Below are positions 26,401-35,290 of a stretch of 64,000 bases of DNA, in pieces (position 1 is the first letter of the stretch; each line of letters begins with the position of its first letter). The notes under the pieces were generated by a model, which was given only the letters and a program-made list of their open reading frames with translations, did no database searches and was not told the origin of the DNA. Made by a program: the position numbers and the translations under genes. The DNA lies in the NCBI RefSeq assembly GCF_900111365.1, contig NZ_FOGZ01000003.1:62001-126000 (forward strand). The letters run 5' to 3'. The DNA comes from Propionibacterium cyclohexanicum. Its GTDB lineage: Bacteria; Actinomycetota; Actinomycetes; Propionibacteriales; Propionibacteriaceae.

Positions 26401-27005
26401 CGGGCACCTCCGCTCACCCGCGGGCTAAGGTCGACCGTCGACCCAGGGAACAGCGTGAGGTCAGCCTCGGCCCAGTCGCTGACCTCGTGGGTTGCCAGGA
26501 GCACCGTGGACCGACGGCCCGCGCGCATCAACTCCGCTCGCGCGATTGCGGAAGCGGCGGCGTCCAGGCCGTTCAGGGGCTCATCGAGCAGCAGGACGTC
26601 GACGTCCGGCAAGGTCAGGGCCAGAGCCAGCACGCACCGCTGGCGCTGCCCCAGCGACAGCTCGCGGACGCACACGGACAACATCCCCGGGTCAATCAGT
26701 CCGGACGACACAGCGCCCCCAGCACCGAGCTCGAGCTCCATCAGAGCGAGGTACTCAGCGACCGTCAGCGAGTCGAGGCTCAGGAAGTCGGTGTCGAGAT
26801 AGACGAGTCGCCACAGCGTCCGCGCCTTCCTCAGACTGTTGTTCGCGCTGGGCAGGAGACCACCCAGCAGCTTCAACAGGGTCGTCTTGCCCACGCCATT
26901 GCTACCGCGCAGGGCGATCACGCCGCGCTCGGGCAGTTCCACCGACAGACCGGCGAAGACGACATGGTCTCCGTAGGAGAAATCGAGACCGGAGATCGAG
27001 ATCAC
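26397..27005 (-). CDS. Short ABC ATPase of the peptide operon
   Basis: A 202-residue stand-alone ATP-binding domain. Walker A ALRGSNGVGKTTLLKLLGGL, signature RELSLGQRQRCVLAL, Walker B VDVLLLDEPLNGLDAAA and the H-loop LLATHEVSD are intact. Its length matches the small ATPases (about 200-220 residues) that power modification or export in AS-48-type circular bacteriocin clusters and in CcmA-like exporters. It is locked by 4-bp ATGA overlaps both to the large membrane protein upstream and to the five-helix protein downstream, which suggests a three-component membrane complex. Confidence 0.88.
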   Translation of the reverse strand: MISISGLDFSYGDHVVFAGLSVELPERGVIALRGSNGVGKTTLLKLLGGLLPSANNSLRKARTLWRLVYLDTDFLSLDSLTVAEYLALMELELGAGGAVSSGLIDPGMLSVCVRELSLGQRQRCVLALALTLPDVDVLLLDEPLNGLDAAASAIARAELMRAGRRSTVLLATHEVSDWAEADLTLFPGSTVDLSPRVSGGAR

Positions 27006-28423
27006 TGCATCAGCTCCACTCGTGTCGCGGACAGGCCGTTGAGCCAGCCGGGGGTGTCCAGATGGGCCAGTATGGCGAGGAGCGCTGCCGTGCCGGCCAG
27101 GAGTGCCGAGACGGACGCAACGGAGGTGACATTGCTGAACTGGAAGGGCGTGTTGAAGCCGACGACGCCGACGGCCGTCACCGCCACCGCGAAACAGCCC
27201 GCGGACGCCAAGCCACTGCGCGAGGTCAGGCCTATCTCGTCGAGCCTGCCGGCGGGCAGCACCACGGTTTTGCGTTGGACCACCACGACGTCACCGACCA
27301 CCTCGACCGCGAACAGCGTCGCCAGTAGCAGCCCGGTTGCCGGTGCACCGGCCATCAGCAACTGAAAAGCGGCCACCGCCATGGTGGGGGCCAGAAGCAG
27401 CACGGCGTTCAGGGCGTACCACCGAAGGACGCGGCCACCGGCACCCGCGACGTCTCGCAGCAGGAAGAGCCCGTAGCCACGCGCTTCCGGGGACAGGTAC
27501 CGGGCCAGCCGGGTGCGCAGCAGGAGTGCGGCGATGAAGCTCGTCAGCAGAGGCACCGCGGGGACGAAATCCGTGCGTCCAACGGTTTCGAGGACGAACT
27601 GGACGGCCCAGCTCGTGGCGACCGCGGTCATCACGATCGACGCGGCCTGACGATCCATCCGCGTGGACCTGGGTGCCAGTCGGCGGCGCCCCAGCCAGTG
27701 CGCGGCGAGCATCGTGGACGCGCCGACGACGGCCGTACAGGCCGCGGCTGCAAGGACCGCCCAGCCATGGCTGGGCACGATTGAGGGCCACCTGTGCCCG
27801 GGAGTGTGCAACAGCCGCTCCGTGGCGTGAATGAGCATGGCGATTCCGGCCAGGACCGCGGGCAGCCAGGGGGTGCGGCCGGTCCGTGTGGCCGATCGGC
27901 CGGCGGCGCGCAGCGGCGGGATGACAATGGCCAGCAGTACCGCCAGCACTAGCCACGCTCCGCTCGGGGTCGCCAGGCGCGCTGCCTGTGCGCCAATCAC
28001 GATAAGGATCGGGTAGTCGGGAGCCGAGAGCCCGATGACCAGACCGGTGGCGCGTGACCCGCCACTTGAGAGCAGTTGGCGATGGCGTCCGAGCAGCCGC
28101 ACGGTATGCGAGCGAGCCGAGAGCACCGCTGCCAAACCGACGCCGATCAGCAGGGTCGGCCACCAGGCTGCGAAGGCGGAGGAGATGAGAGGCAGCCTCC
28201 TCGCCGGATCGACCAACGCTCCGGCGAGGCAGCTGAGACAGGCGCTGACCCACGAGGCGGCGACAAGCGCCCGTCGGCCACGAGCGCCGACAGATATACC
28301 GGCCACGCCGAGTGCGGAGGCCAGACGGGTGGCGAGCACCCGGGACTGCTGGGTGGCGCCCCAACGAACTCCGGAGGGAAGCGCAGTGCGCATCAGGGCT
28401 GTGAGCATGCTGGCTGTGCGCAT
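27002..28423 (-). CDS. Large polytopic membrane protein, candidate bacteriocin maturation/export factor
   Basis: A 473-residue protein with ten or more predicted helices (AFAAWWPTLLIGVGLAAVLS, WLVLAVLLAIVIPPLRAA, LPAVLAGIAMLIHATERLL, AVLLLAPTMAVAAFQLLMAG, LLLATLFAVEVVGDVVVVQ, VSALLAGTAALLAILAHL). It has no recognised catalytic motif. It follows the 56-residue peptide gene by 45 bp and overlaps the ATPase gene by 4 bp. In AS-48-type clusters a large multi-helix protein occupies the same position and is required to make the circular peptide, which is the basis for my suggestion; a plain ABC permease is the alternative. Start ATG 28423 has GAAAGG about 9 nt upstream; ATGs at 28408 and 28393 are possible. 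Confidence 0.7.
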   Translation of the reverse strand: MRTASMLTALMRTALPSGVRWGATQQSRVLATRLASALGVAGISVGARGRRALVAASWVSACLSCLAGALVDPARRLPLISSAFAAWWPTLLIGVGLAAVLSARSHTVRLLGRHRQLLSSGGSRATGLVIGLSAPDYPILIVIGAQAARLATPSGAWLVLAVLLAIVIPPLRAAGRSATRTGRTPWLPAVLAGIAMLIHATERLLHTPGHRWPSIVPSHGWAVLAAAACTAVVGASTMLAAHWLGRRRLAPRSTRMDRQAASIVMTAVATSWAVQFVLETVGRTDFVPAVPLLTSFIAALLLRTRLARYLSPEARGYGLFLLRDVAGAGGRVLRWYALNAVLLLAPTMAVAAFQLLMAGAPATGLLLATLFAVEVVGDVVVVQRKTVVLPAGRLDEIGLTSRSGLASAGCFAVAVTAVGVVGFNTPFQFSNVTSVASVSALLAGTAALLAILAHLDTPGWLNGLSATRVELMQ

Positions 28424-28468
28424 CGTGCGTGCCTTTCGGAGTTCGTCGGGGTCAGGGATGGGTGCTGG

Positions 28469-28639
28469 TCACCAGGCGACGAACTGCTTCAGCGCCCACC
28501 TTTTCGCCAATCCGAAGATGGTGCCGGCCAAGGCGGTGCCGAGACCGAAGGAGGCGACGATCGAGGCGGCGAGCGCCGCCCATGAGATCGCAGTGATGCC
28601 GGCCGCCCCGGGTGTCGAGTTGTTTCTTTCGCCGGTCAT
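28469..28639 (-). CDS. 56-residue hydrophobic cationic peptide, candidate circular/leaderless bacteriocin precursor
   Basis: A short minus-strand ORF read directly from the sequence. Residues 1-11 are polar (MTGERNNSTPG). Residues 12-45 are strongly hydrophobic and Ala/Gly-rich, beginning AAGITAISWAALAAS and ending GTIFGLA. The C-terminus is a basic amphipathic segment KRWALKQFVAW. Net charge beyond the polar start is about +3. The terminal Trp after a hydrophobic residue and Ala resembles AS-48 and related circular bacteriocins, whose mature chain ends in Ala-Trp and is joined to the N-terminus. ATG 28639 is the only start before an in-frame stop, but no strong ribosome-binding site precedes it. 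The gene heads the membrane protein/ABC/two-component operon. Confidence 0.55.
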   Translation of the reverse strand: MTGERNNSTPGAAGITAISWAALAASIVASFGLGTALAGTIFGLAKRWALKQFVAW

Positions 28640-28802
28640 TAGTCTGTCCGGCGGCGCGGGTTGCCGCCTCGGCCACTCGGATCATCCGATCGGCGGACCC
28701 GAGCGGCCGCGGCGCGTGGAGAGTCCCGGCGAACGGCAGCGGCGAGAGCGGTGCGCCCGCGTTCGGCCGGGCCTGCTGCTGGGCGGAACTTATGATGTGG
28801 GA

Positions 28803-29456
28803 ATGCAGCTGGTTCTCGCGTCCTCCTCACCGGCCCGGCTCACAACCCTGCGGGCGGCCGGCCTGAGCCCGGTTGCCGCGAGCCCGGCCATCGACGAGAC
28901 GGCGGCGACGGGCGAGAGCGTCGAACATCTCACCAGGCGGCTGGCGACGGCGAAGTGCCATTCGGTGATCGAACGACTGAGTGCCGAAGGGACGCTGAGC
29001 GAGCCCGCAGTGGTGGTTGCCTGCGACACGCTGCTGGAGATCGAGGGCCACATCTACGGCAAGCCCGGCACCCCCGAAGCTGCCATCGTCCGCTGGTACC
29101 GGATGCGTGGCCGCGAGGGCGTGATCCACACCGGTCACCACATCGCCGTACTGCGCGGCGGTCAGCGCGACGAAGCGACGAGAGTGGCCTCGACGGTCGT
29201 GGGCTTCGCCGACCTCACCGACGCCGAGATCGCCTCCTATGTGGCCACCGGAGAACCGCAGAATGTGGCCGGCGGATTCACGATCGACGGCTGGGGCGGA
29301 CCCTTCGTCACCGGAGTCATCGGCGATCCGCACAATGTGGTGGGCATTTCGCTGCCGCTGGTGCGCCAGATGCTTCTCGACCTGGGGGTCGGCTGGTTCG
29401 ATCTGGTCCACGACACGGCCCGGACCGAGGAACATCCCCGGGCCGCTCGGCGCTGA
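28803..29456 (+). CDS. maf: Maf-family nucleotide pyrophosphatase
   Basis: A 217-residue Maf protein, which hydrolyses non-canonical or selected NTPs to NMP and pyrophosphate. Diagnostic blocks: N-terminal QLVLASSSPARLTTLRAAGL, the acidic SPAIDETA, VVVACDTLLEIEGHIYGKP, ASYVATGEPQNVAGGFTIDG and DPHNVVGISLPLV. The start is ATG 28803, because the family begins within five residues of LASSSP; the upstream frame is open to 28035 only as an antisense shadow of the membrane-protein gene. The gene is divergent from the candidate bacteriocin gene, with 163 bp between them. Confidence 0.9.
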   Translation: MQLVLASSSPARLTTLRAAGLSPVAASPAIDETAATGESVEHLTRRLATAKCHSVIERLSAEGTLSEPAVVVACDTLLEIEGHIYGKPGTPEAAIVRWYRMRGREGVIHTGHHIAVLRGGQRDEATRVASTVVGFADLTDAEIASYVATGEPQNVAGGFTIDGWGGPFVTGVIGDPHNVVGISLPLVRQMLLDLGVGWFDLVHDTARTEEHPRAARR

Positions 29457-29542
29457 ACCGGCGCCCAGAGGCACCCGGTGACCACAGACCGATTCACCGG
29501 ACAGGGCACCGCGCCGGCACAAGACGATTCATTCCGACACGC

Positions 29543-30076
29543 TCACTGGGCAAGGCGACGCAGCGTAAGTCCAGCCAGCGCATCGGACATGGTGAACGCA
29601 CCCTGCCAGCCCGGCGCCTCGAAGATGAGCGAGTCGGCGCTGCGCGCGGTGACCGTATAGCCCAAGGCCGGCAGGCTGGCGTTCAGATAGTCCAGAAGCC
29701 CCTGGCCCTGAGCCGCTGGCACGACAAGGGTGACGACATTGGACTGGTCGACGCGGTCGCGCAGGTCGAGTCCGGCGGGCACCGTGAATCCGGCCGGCCC
29801 GTGCATAAACCCGAGTGAGGACAGCGTCACACCGGGCATCGGGGTGGACGGCCTGCTCGACGTATTCGGGGGCGGAGTCTGGGCCGCAGAACGGGTCGCC
29901 ATGCCCTGGGGCGTGTTCGGCTCCGCGCAGGAGCTTGCTGTCAGGAGCATTGTCACGAGGGCCATCGCCGCTGCGAGCTCCCGTGCCAGTCGCCGGGCAT
30001 ACCGCCCTGGCCCGGTCCGCTCGGGCCGCCGTCGGGAAGCTGAGGGCTTGGGGCCACCGGCCTGGGCTACTGACAC
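29543..30076 (-). CDS. Putative lipoprotein of unknown function
   Basis: A 177-residue secreted protein. The n-region is long and basic (RRRPERTGPGRYARRLAREL), followed by a hydrophobic stretch AAAMALVTMLLTASSC whose TASSC is a plausible lipobox. After a Thr/Pro linker comes a globular C-terminus with two similar beta-rich halves (FTVPAGLDLRDRVDQSNVVT and VTARSADSLIFEAPGWQGAF). I do not recognise the fold. The start at GTG 30076 may be too early given the long n-region. It lies between maf and corA and has no obvious partner. Confidence 0.65.
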   Translation of the reverse strand: MSVAQAGGPKPSASRRRPERTGPGRYARRLARELAAAMALVTMLLTASSCAEPNTPQGMATRSAAQTPPPNTSSRPSTPMPGVTLSSLGFMHGPAGFTVPAGLDLRDRVDQSNVVTLVVPAAQGQGLLDYLNASLPALGYTVTARSADSLIFEAPGWQGAFTMSDALAGLTLRRLAQ

Positions 30077-30137
30077 GACGCCAGCCTAAGTGAGGGCGCC
30101 AAGGATCCATGGGCGCCGGTCCCCCGGGCCCCGGCGA

Positions 30138-31133
30138 TCAGATCCAGTCCTTCGACTTGAACACGCCGTACAAGACAGCGACGCAGACCGCGATTAGGCC
30201 GGTCGACACCCAGACGCCTGTGGAGGTCCCGAATCCGAGGAAGGGCACGTTCTGGCCAAACCAGCCAGTGATGAAGGTGGGCACGGCGATGATGGCAGCC
30301 CAGCCGGACAATTGCTTCATCACGACATTCATCCGGGTATCGGCCAGCGAGATGTTCGTCTCGTAGATACTCGATACCAGATCGCGCAGCGACTCGGTCC
30401 ACTCGCTCTCGCGCTGCACGTGATCGTGGAGATCCTCGTAGTAGCCGCGCAGCGGCATCACCCACTCCGAAAGGTCAACGCTGCCGCGGATGACCGAGGC
30501 CACCACCTCGCGCATCGGAAGGCAGATGCGCCGCACTTCCACGAGCTCGCGACGCAGCTGGTAGGTGAGGCGCTGCACGGTACGGGTATTCGCCTCCTCC
30601 TCGAAGAGCAGGTCCTCCAGCTCCTCCATGCTGTCGTCCAGCCTCTCGATCACCTCGAAGTGCCCGTCCACGACGGTGTCGAGCAGGCCATGCAGCAGGC
30701 CGGGAGTGCCCATCTCGACGAGCCGGGGATTGGTTTCCCAGCGCCGCACCACCTGGCCCATGTCCCAGTCGGGGTCCGTCCGCACCGTGATGAGCGCATT
30801 CGGCAGCGCGAACGCAGAGATCTTCGCTGCCCTGATACGCGACTGGAAGTCCGCGCCGGCAACGAGCCGCAGGGCGTGGACGAGGATGAACCAGTGGCTT
30901 TCGTGGCGTACCGCCTTGGCCCTTTCGCGAGGTGCCAGGGCGTCCTCGACGGAGTGCAGGTCGAAGCCCAGTTCGCGGGCCAGCTCGGTGAGCTGACGCG
31001 GCTGGGGCTTGAGGAAGTCCAACCAGACCAGGTTGGCCCCGTCGGCGATACGTTCGGACAGCTGGTCCAGCGGGAATCCCTGCTCCACGAGCCTGCCGTC
31101 ACGCCAGACGCAGTTCTGCACTGTCGCCATCAT
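30138..31133 (-). CDS. corA: CorA-type divalent cation transporter
   Basis: A 331-residue CorA family member. The large cytosolic N-terminal domain includes VWLDFLKPQPRQLTELAREL and a long helical stalk (FEVIERLDDSMEELEDLLFE); the C-terminus has two helices, WAAIIAVPTFITGWFGQNV and VSTGLIAVCVAVLYGVF. The pore signature, normally GMN, is GQN here (WFGQNVPF), a variant I associate with one actinobacterial subgroup. It should form a pentameric Mg2+ (or Co2+/Zn2+) channel; the ion is not certain. Two consecutive ATGs (31133 and 31130) are possible starts. Confidence 0.88.
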   Translation of the reverse strand: MMATVQNCVWRDGRLVEQGFPLDQLSERIADGANLVWLDFLKPQPRQLTELARELGFDLHSVEDALAPRERAKAVRHESHWFILVHALRLVAGADFQSRIRAAKISAFALPNALITVRTDPDWDMGQVVRRWETNPRLVEMGTPGLLHGLLDTVVDGHFEVIERLDDSMEELEDLLFEEEANTRTVQRLTYQLRRELVEVRRICLPMREVVASVIRGSVDLSEWVMPLRGYYEDLHDHVQRESEWTESLRDLVSSIYETNISLADTRMNVVMKQLSGWAAIIAVPTFITGWFGQNVPFLGFGTSTGVWVSTGLIAVCVAVLYGVFKSKDWI

Positions 31134-31208
31134 CGGCCTCCATCACTGCGGGCCCACAAGAGCCCGCATCTAGAATCGGCGGTGCCCTGCCTATCCCATG
31201 GAGGTTCC

Positions 31209-31715
31209 ATGACGACACCCGAGTTCATCGTGAACCTACGCCGCCGTATCGGCCATGAGCCACTGTGGCTGCTCGGCTGCTCGACGGTGGTGCTGCGCGA
31301 GACGCACACCGGCCCCCAGGTGCTGCTCGGCAGGCGCGCCGACAACGGCAACTGGACGACCATCGACGGAATCGTCGAGCCGCTCGAGCCCCCCGAGAAA
31401 GCGGCCGCGCGGGAGTGCCTGGAAGAGACCGGGCTGCGCGTGAGGATCGACCGGCTCGTGATGGTGGGCGTCACCGGCCCGATCCGTTATCCGAATGGAG
31501 ATGTCTGCTCCTTCGTCGACCATGTCTTCCGCGCGCACTGCGCACCGGGCAGCACGGACGAGGCGGGCACCGGCGACGGCGAGAACTCCGCAGTGGGCTG
31601 GTTCGAGCCCACGGCACTGCCCGAGGCGATCACGCCGGTCTCTCGTCGCCGGATCGAGACGGCGCTCGCCGACGCCCCCGACGTTGTGCTGGCCGGACGC
31701 TACGAGCAGGTCTGA
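31209..31715 (+). CDS. NUDIX hydrolase
   Basis: A 168-residue NUDIX protein. The signature runs from GIVEPLEPPEKAAARECLEE to TGL, with the metal-binding Glu residues of RECLEETG intact. It is preceded by TVVLRETHTGPQVLLGRR and followed by a substrate loop containing PNGDVCSFVDHVFRAHCAPG. Such proteins hydrolyse nucleoside diphosphates linked to another moiety; the substrate cannot be read. ATG 31209 has a GGAGG sequence 5 nt upstream. It is divergent from corA and followed by a DNA glycosylase gene, which would fit a nucleotide-pool or repair role, but that is weak inference. Confidence 0.87.
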   Translation: MTTPEFIVNLRRRIGHEPLWLLGCSTVVLRETHTGPQVLLGRRADNGNWTTIDGIVEPLEPPEKAAARECLEETGLRVRIDRLVMVGVTGPIRYPNGDVCSFVDHVFRAHCAPGSTDEAGTGDGENSAVGWFEPTALPEAITPVSRRRIETALADAPDVVLAGRYEQV

Positions 31716-31777
31716 GACCGCCCGAACTCCGCTGGCGCATCGGGACAGCTGCCTGTTGCGCTCCTAGACTGGCGATC

Positions 31778-32593
31778 ATGCCCGAAGGTCACGTGCTCCA
31801 CCGACTCGCCCAACGCATCGGGGAGCTGTTCGACGGGCATCCCGTTCAGGTCAGTTCACCCCAAGGACGTTTCTCGGAATCGGCTGCGCTGGTGGACGGC
31901 TCGACGCTGCGCAACGCCGAGGCCTGGGGCAAGCATCTGTTCATCGACTTCGATGCACCGATCCCCACCGAGGTCCTGCACATCCACCTCGGGCTCATCG
32001 GCAGTCTTGGTATCGCCCCTACTGCCCCGGCGATCGGCCAGGTGCGGGTGCGGATCTGCGATGGGCAGTGGGCCGCCGATCTGCGGGGCCCCCAGCTGTG
32101 CCGCCTCATCACTGTCGAGCAGAAGGCCCTCGCCACCCAGAAGTTGGGCGCCGATCCGCTGCGCGCCGACGCGGATCCCGAACGAACCTGGCAGCGCGTC
32201 CACCGCTCAGCGCGGCCGATCGCGGCCCTGCTCATGGACCAGTCGATGTTCGCTGGCGTGGGCAACATCTATCGGGCCGAGGTGCTGTTCCGCAATCACA
32301 TCGACCCGCACTGCCCGGGCCGCCAGCTGCATCGGGAGAGCTTCGAGGCGATCTGGGCGGATCTCGTGGCGCTCATGGCCATTGGAGTGCGCGACGGACG
32401 CATCGACACGGTTCGTCCCGAGCACAGCCCCGAAGCCATGCACCGTCCGCCACGGGTCGACGCCCACGGCGGAGAGGTCTATGTGTACCGCCGCGAGGGC
32501 CAGCCCTGCCTCGTGTGCGGTGCCCCCGTCCGCCATGAGGTGCTGTCGGGACGCCAGTTGTTCTGGTGCGCGCCCTGCCAACGGCAGCACTGA
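31778..32593 (+). CDS. Fpg/Nei-family DNA glycosylase/AP lyase (Nei2-like)
   Basis: A 271-residue endonuclease VIII-type repair enzyme. The mature N-terminus PEGHVLHRLAQ supplies the catalytic Pro and Glu; SMFAGVGNIYRAEVLF is the H2TH region with its Asn; the zinc finger CLVCGAPVRHEVLSGRQLFW with CAPC closes the protein. The sequence after MPEG favours the actinobacterial Nei2 subgroup, which excises oxidised pyrimidines and nicks the abasic site. Start ATG 31778 is fixed by the catalytic N-terminus; upstream frame is a shadow of the NUDIX gene. Confidence 0.92.
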   Translation: MPEGHVLHRLAQRIGELFDGHPVQVSSPQGRFSESAALVDGSTLRNAEAWGKHLFIDFDAPIPTEVLHIHLGLIGSLGIAPTAPAIGQVRVRICDGQWAADLRGPQLCRLITVEQKALATQKLGADPLRADADPERTWQRVHRSARPIAALLMDQSMFAGVGNIYRAEVLFRNHIDPHCPGRQLHRESFEAIWADLVALMAIGVRDGRIDTVRPEHSPEAMHRPPRVDAHGGEVYVYRREGQPCLVCGAPVRHEVLSGRQLFWCAPCQRQH

Positions 32594-32655
32594 GCGAGGC
32601 CCGGTTGTCCTAGACTCACCACAGCAGTGCCGTCCTATGTCCTGAGGAGGAACCA

Positions 32656-34437
32656 GTGGTGAGTTCCGCACCCACCCGCACCATCTCGAAGGTGTTGGTC
32701 GCCAACCGCGGTGAGATCGCTGTGCGTGTCATCCGTGCAGCGAGGGACGCCGGCCTGGCGAGCGTGGCTGTCTATGCGGACTCCGACTCGTCCTCGCTGT
32801 TCGTGGAGCTGGCCGACGAGGCGTTCGCGCTCAACGGTTCGACCCCGGCCGAGACCTATCTCGACATCGACAAGATCATCGGCGCCGCGCACCGCAGCGG
32901 CGCCGATGCAGTGCACCCCGGCTACGGCTTCCTCTCGGAGAACGCTAGTTTCGCCCAGGCCGTCATCGATGCCGGGCTGGTGTGGATCGGCCCCCCGCCG
33001 GCCGCCATCGAGAAACTGGGCGACAAGGTGACTGCCCGTCACATCGCCCAGAAGGTGGGCGCACCTCAGGTGCCGGGTACCCCCGATCCGGTGAGCGATG
33101 CCGCCGAGATCGTCGAGTTCGCGAACACCAACGGCCTGCCGGTGGCCATCAAGGCGGCCTTCGGTGGCGGCGGGCGCGGCCTCAAGGTGGCCCGCACCGT
33201 CGAGGAGATCCCCAGCCTGTATGCCTCGGCGGTGCGCGAGGCCGTCACCGCCTTCGGACGCGGCGAGTGCTTCGTGGAGCGCTATCTCGACAAACCACGC
33301 CATGTCGAGACCCAATGCCTGGCCGATGAGTACGGCACGGTGGTGGTGGTGTCCACTCGCGACTGCTCGCTGCAGAGGCGTCACCAGAAGCTCGTGGAGG
33401 AGGCTCCGGCGCCCTTTCTCAGCGCCGAGCAGGTGGACCGGCTCTACTCCTCGTCGAAGGCGATCCTCAAGGAGGCCGGCTATGTGGGGGCCGGGACCTG
33501 CGAGTTCCTGGTCGGCCAGGACGGCACCATCAGTTTCCTCGAGGTCAACACCCGCCTCCAGGTGGAGCATCCGGTCACCGAAGAGGTGAGCGGCATTGAT
33601 CTGGTGCGCGAGCAGTTCCGGATCGCCTGCGGCGGACGCCTGGACTACCCCGATCCGCCCTCGGTCGGCCATTCCTTCGAGTTCAGGATCAACGCCGAGG
33701 ACCCGGGACGCAATTTCATGCCCGCTCCGGGCACGCTCACGAGGTTCCGCCCGCCGTGCGGTCCGGGAGTGCGGGTCGATGAGGGCTACAAGCGCGGGAT
33801 GAGCGTCCCTGGGGCCTTCGATTCGCTGGTGGCGAAGCTCGTGGTGAGCGGTCCCGACCGGCACACTGCGCTGGAACGTGCCCGGCGCGCGCTGGCCGAG
33901 TTCGTCCTGGAGGGCATGCCCACCGTCATCCCCTTCGACAAGGCGATCGTCGAGGAGCCAGCCTTCACCGCATCCGACGGCGTCTTCGGCGTATTCACCG
34001 ACTGGATCGAGACAGAGTTCGACAACCACATCGAGCCCTATGCCGGCGAACTCGGCGTGGTCGAGGAGGCAGCGGAACGCCAGAGCGTCGTCGTGGAGGT
34101 CAATGGGCGTCGTCTCGAGGTGAAGCTGCCGGCCGGGCTCCAGGCGGGAGCCCCACGAGCTCCCAAGCTGCGCCGCCCGACCAAACGCGGGCGAGGTGGC
34201 GGCAAAGTCACCGAGGTCAGCGGAGATGCGCTCACCTCACCGATGCAGGGCACGATCGTGAAGGCCTCGGTCGCCCAGGGCCAGCATGTCGATGAGGGTG
34301 AGACCGTCGTAGTGCTGGAGGCGATGAAGATGGAACAGCCCATCGCAGCCCACCGCTCCGGGATCGTGCACGAACTCGTCGAGGCCGGCACCCCGGTGGC
34401 CAGCGGCGATGTGCTGTGCAGGATCACAGACTCCTGA
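32656..34437 (+). CDS. Acyl-CoA (propionyl/acetyl-CoA) carboxylase alpha subunit: biotin carboxylase plus BCCP
   Basis: A 593-residue two-domain protein. The biotin carboxylase part (about 10-455) shows [38 protein letters not shown], the ATP-grasp glycine loop [31 protein letters not shown] and [20 protein letters not shown]. The C-terminal biotinyl domain (about 520-593) has the modified Lys in [10 protein letters not shown]. It carboxylates biotin with ATP and bicarbonate for transfer by the beta subunit encoded at 18286; BirA at 15860 would attach biotin. GTG 32656 follows GAGGAGG at 32644-32650; the adjacent GTG 32659 is an alternative. The subunits are unlinked in this window, which is usual in actinobacteria. 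Confidence 0.93.
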   Translation: MVSSAPTRTISKVLVANRGEIAVRVIRAARDAGLASVAVYADSDSSSLFVELADEAFALNGSTPAETYLDIDKIIGAAHRSGADAVHPGYGFLSENASFAQAVIDAGLVWIGPPPAAIEKLGDKVTARHIAQKVGAPQVPGTPDPVSDAAEIVEFANTNGLPVAIKAAFGGGGRGLKVARTVEEIPSLYASAVREAVTAFGRGECFVERYLDKPRHVETQCLADEYGTVVVVSTRDCSLQRRHQKLVEEAPAPFLSAEQVDRLYSSSKAILKEAGYVGAGTCEFLVGQDGTISFLEVNTRLQVEHPVTEEVSGIDLVREQFRIACGGRLDYPDPPSVGHSFEFRINAEDPGRNFMPAPGTLTRFRPPCGPGVRVDEGYKRGMSVPGAFDSLVAKLVVSGPDRHTALERARRALAEFVLEGMPTVIPFDKAIVEEPAFTASDGVFGVFTDWIETEFDNHIEPYAGELGVVEEAAERQSVVVEVNGRRLEVKLPAGLQAGAPRAPKLRRPTKRGRGGGKVTEVSGDALTSPMQGTIVKASVAQGQHVDEGETVVVLEAMKMEQPIAAHRSGIVHELVEAGTPVASGDVLCRITDS

Positions 34438-34439
34438 GT

Positions 34440-35024
34440 GTGACCCGGCAGACCGATCATCCGTGCATCGAGGGGTCGTCCCGGGCAGTCGGCCGGTACG
34501 GGAGCCCCGAGAGCTGGCGCGGCCATGCGGTGCTCGAGATCCCGGTGCCCCAGCTGGAGCCCTTCGTCCGGGCTCGCACGGCCTTCTACGATCCGGGATT
34601 CGTCAGCGCCGATCCGCGCTTCTGCCATGCGCACATCACGCTGCTGGCGCCGTTCGACGAATTGCCGGAGCGCGATGCCGTGGCGAGAGCCATCGCATCG
34701 ATGCGCGCCTTCGATTTCCGGCTGGCTGACTTCGATGTCTTTTCCGGCGGCATGATCTACCTGAGACCCCAGCCCCTCAGCCCGTTCCGGCAGGCAACGG
34801 CGTCGCTCCTCGCCGCATTCCCGCAGGTCGTTCCCTATGGCGGGCCCGACCCGGTGCCCCATCTCAGCCTCGATGTGCTGTCGGCAACTGTCAGCCCGGC
34901 CTCGACGCGACGTCAGGTGGGTGACCTGGTGCCGGCACGCTGCCAGGCCGAATCAGTGGACCTGTGCTGGTACGAGTCAGGGGCCTGTCGGCTCGTCGAG
35001 CGCTGGCAGCTGTCAGCGGACTGA
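34440..35024 (+). CDS. 2'-5' RNA ligase/2H phosphoesterase-family protein
   Basis: A 194-residue protein with the two HxT/S-type tetrapeptides of 2H phosphoesterases: HAHITLLAPF near residue 60 and PHLSLDVLSA near residue 140. The intervening RPQPLSPFRQATASLLAAFP matches the lobe linker. Members open or form 2'-5' or cyclic phosphodiester linkages in RNA or nucleotides; the substrate here is unknown. The GTG at 34440 sits 3 nt past the stop of the carboxylase alpha gene, so the two are likely co-transcribed. It is cytosolic. Confidence 0.8.
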   Translation: MTRQTDHPCIEGSSRAVGRYGSPESWRGHAVLEIPVPQLEPFVRARTAFYDPGFVSADPRFCHAHITLLAPFDELPERDAVARAIASMRAFDFRLADFDVFSGGMIYLRPQPLSPFRQATASLLAAFPQVVPYGGPDPVPHLSLDVLSATVSPASTRRQVGDLVPARCQAESVDLCWYESGACRLVERWQLSAD

Positions 35025-35217
35025 GCGAGGAGCGCTCCAGGCGGCGATCACGTCACAAGACTGGGCTCCACGGGACACCCATGTCGCTGGACGGGACGGG
35101 ACGCACACGGCACTGGACGCGACGTGTCTCAGCGGCACGGGACACACAGTCGTCAAACCCCGGCATCACGTCACGTAGTTCGGCTGCGCTTCCTCTCCAG
35201 TGCCACTTCGCGGCCGC

Positions 35218-35290
35218 TCCACAACCAGAATCGGGCACCACAGCCCGGGCAACCCGAATAGTGACAGACCCTCCGCGTGGTGCCCACTTT
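35218..35290 (+). repeat. Dispersed 73-bp repeat, copy A
   Basis: Shares about 75-80 percent of its bases with 36050-36122 in the same orientation, including the identical blocks CGGGCACCACAG and CCGAATAGTGACAGACCC. The two copies flank the His-rich gene at 35671. Confidence 0.8.

Noticed and set aside
28452-28685. 77-residue minus-strand ORF overlapping the peptide gene in another frame
   Set aside because: It is highly basic with no hydrophobic pattern or recognisable motif; the frame giving the 56-residue peptide is far more protein-like.
28035-28802. N-terminal extension of Maf
   Set aside because: The family starts within a few residues of QLVLASSSP; the extension is antisense to the membrane-protein and peptide genes.
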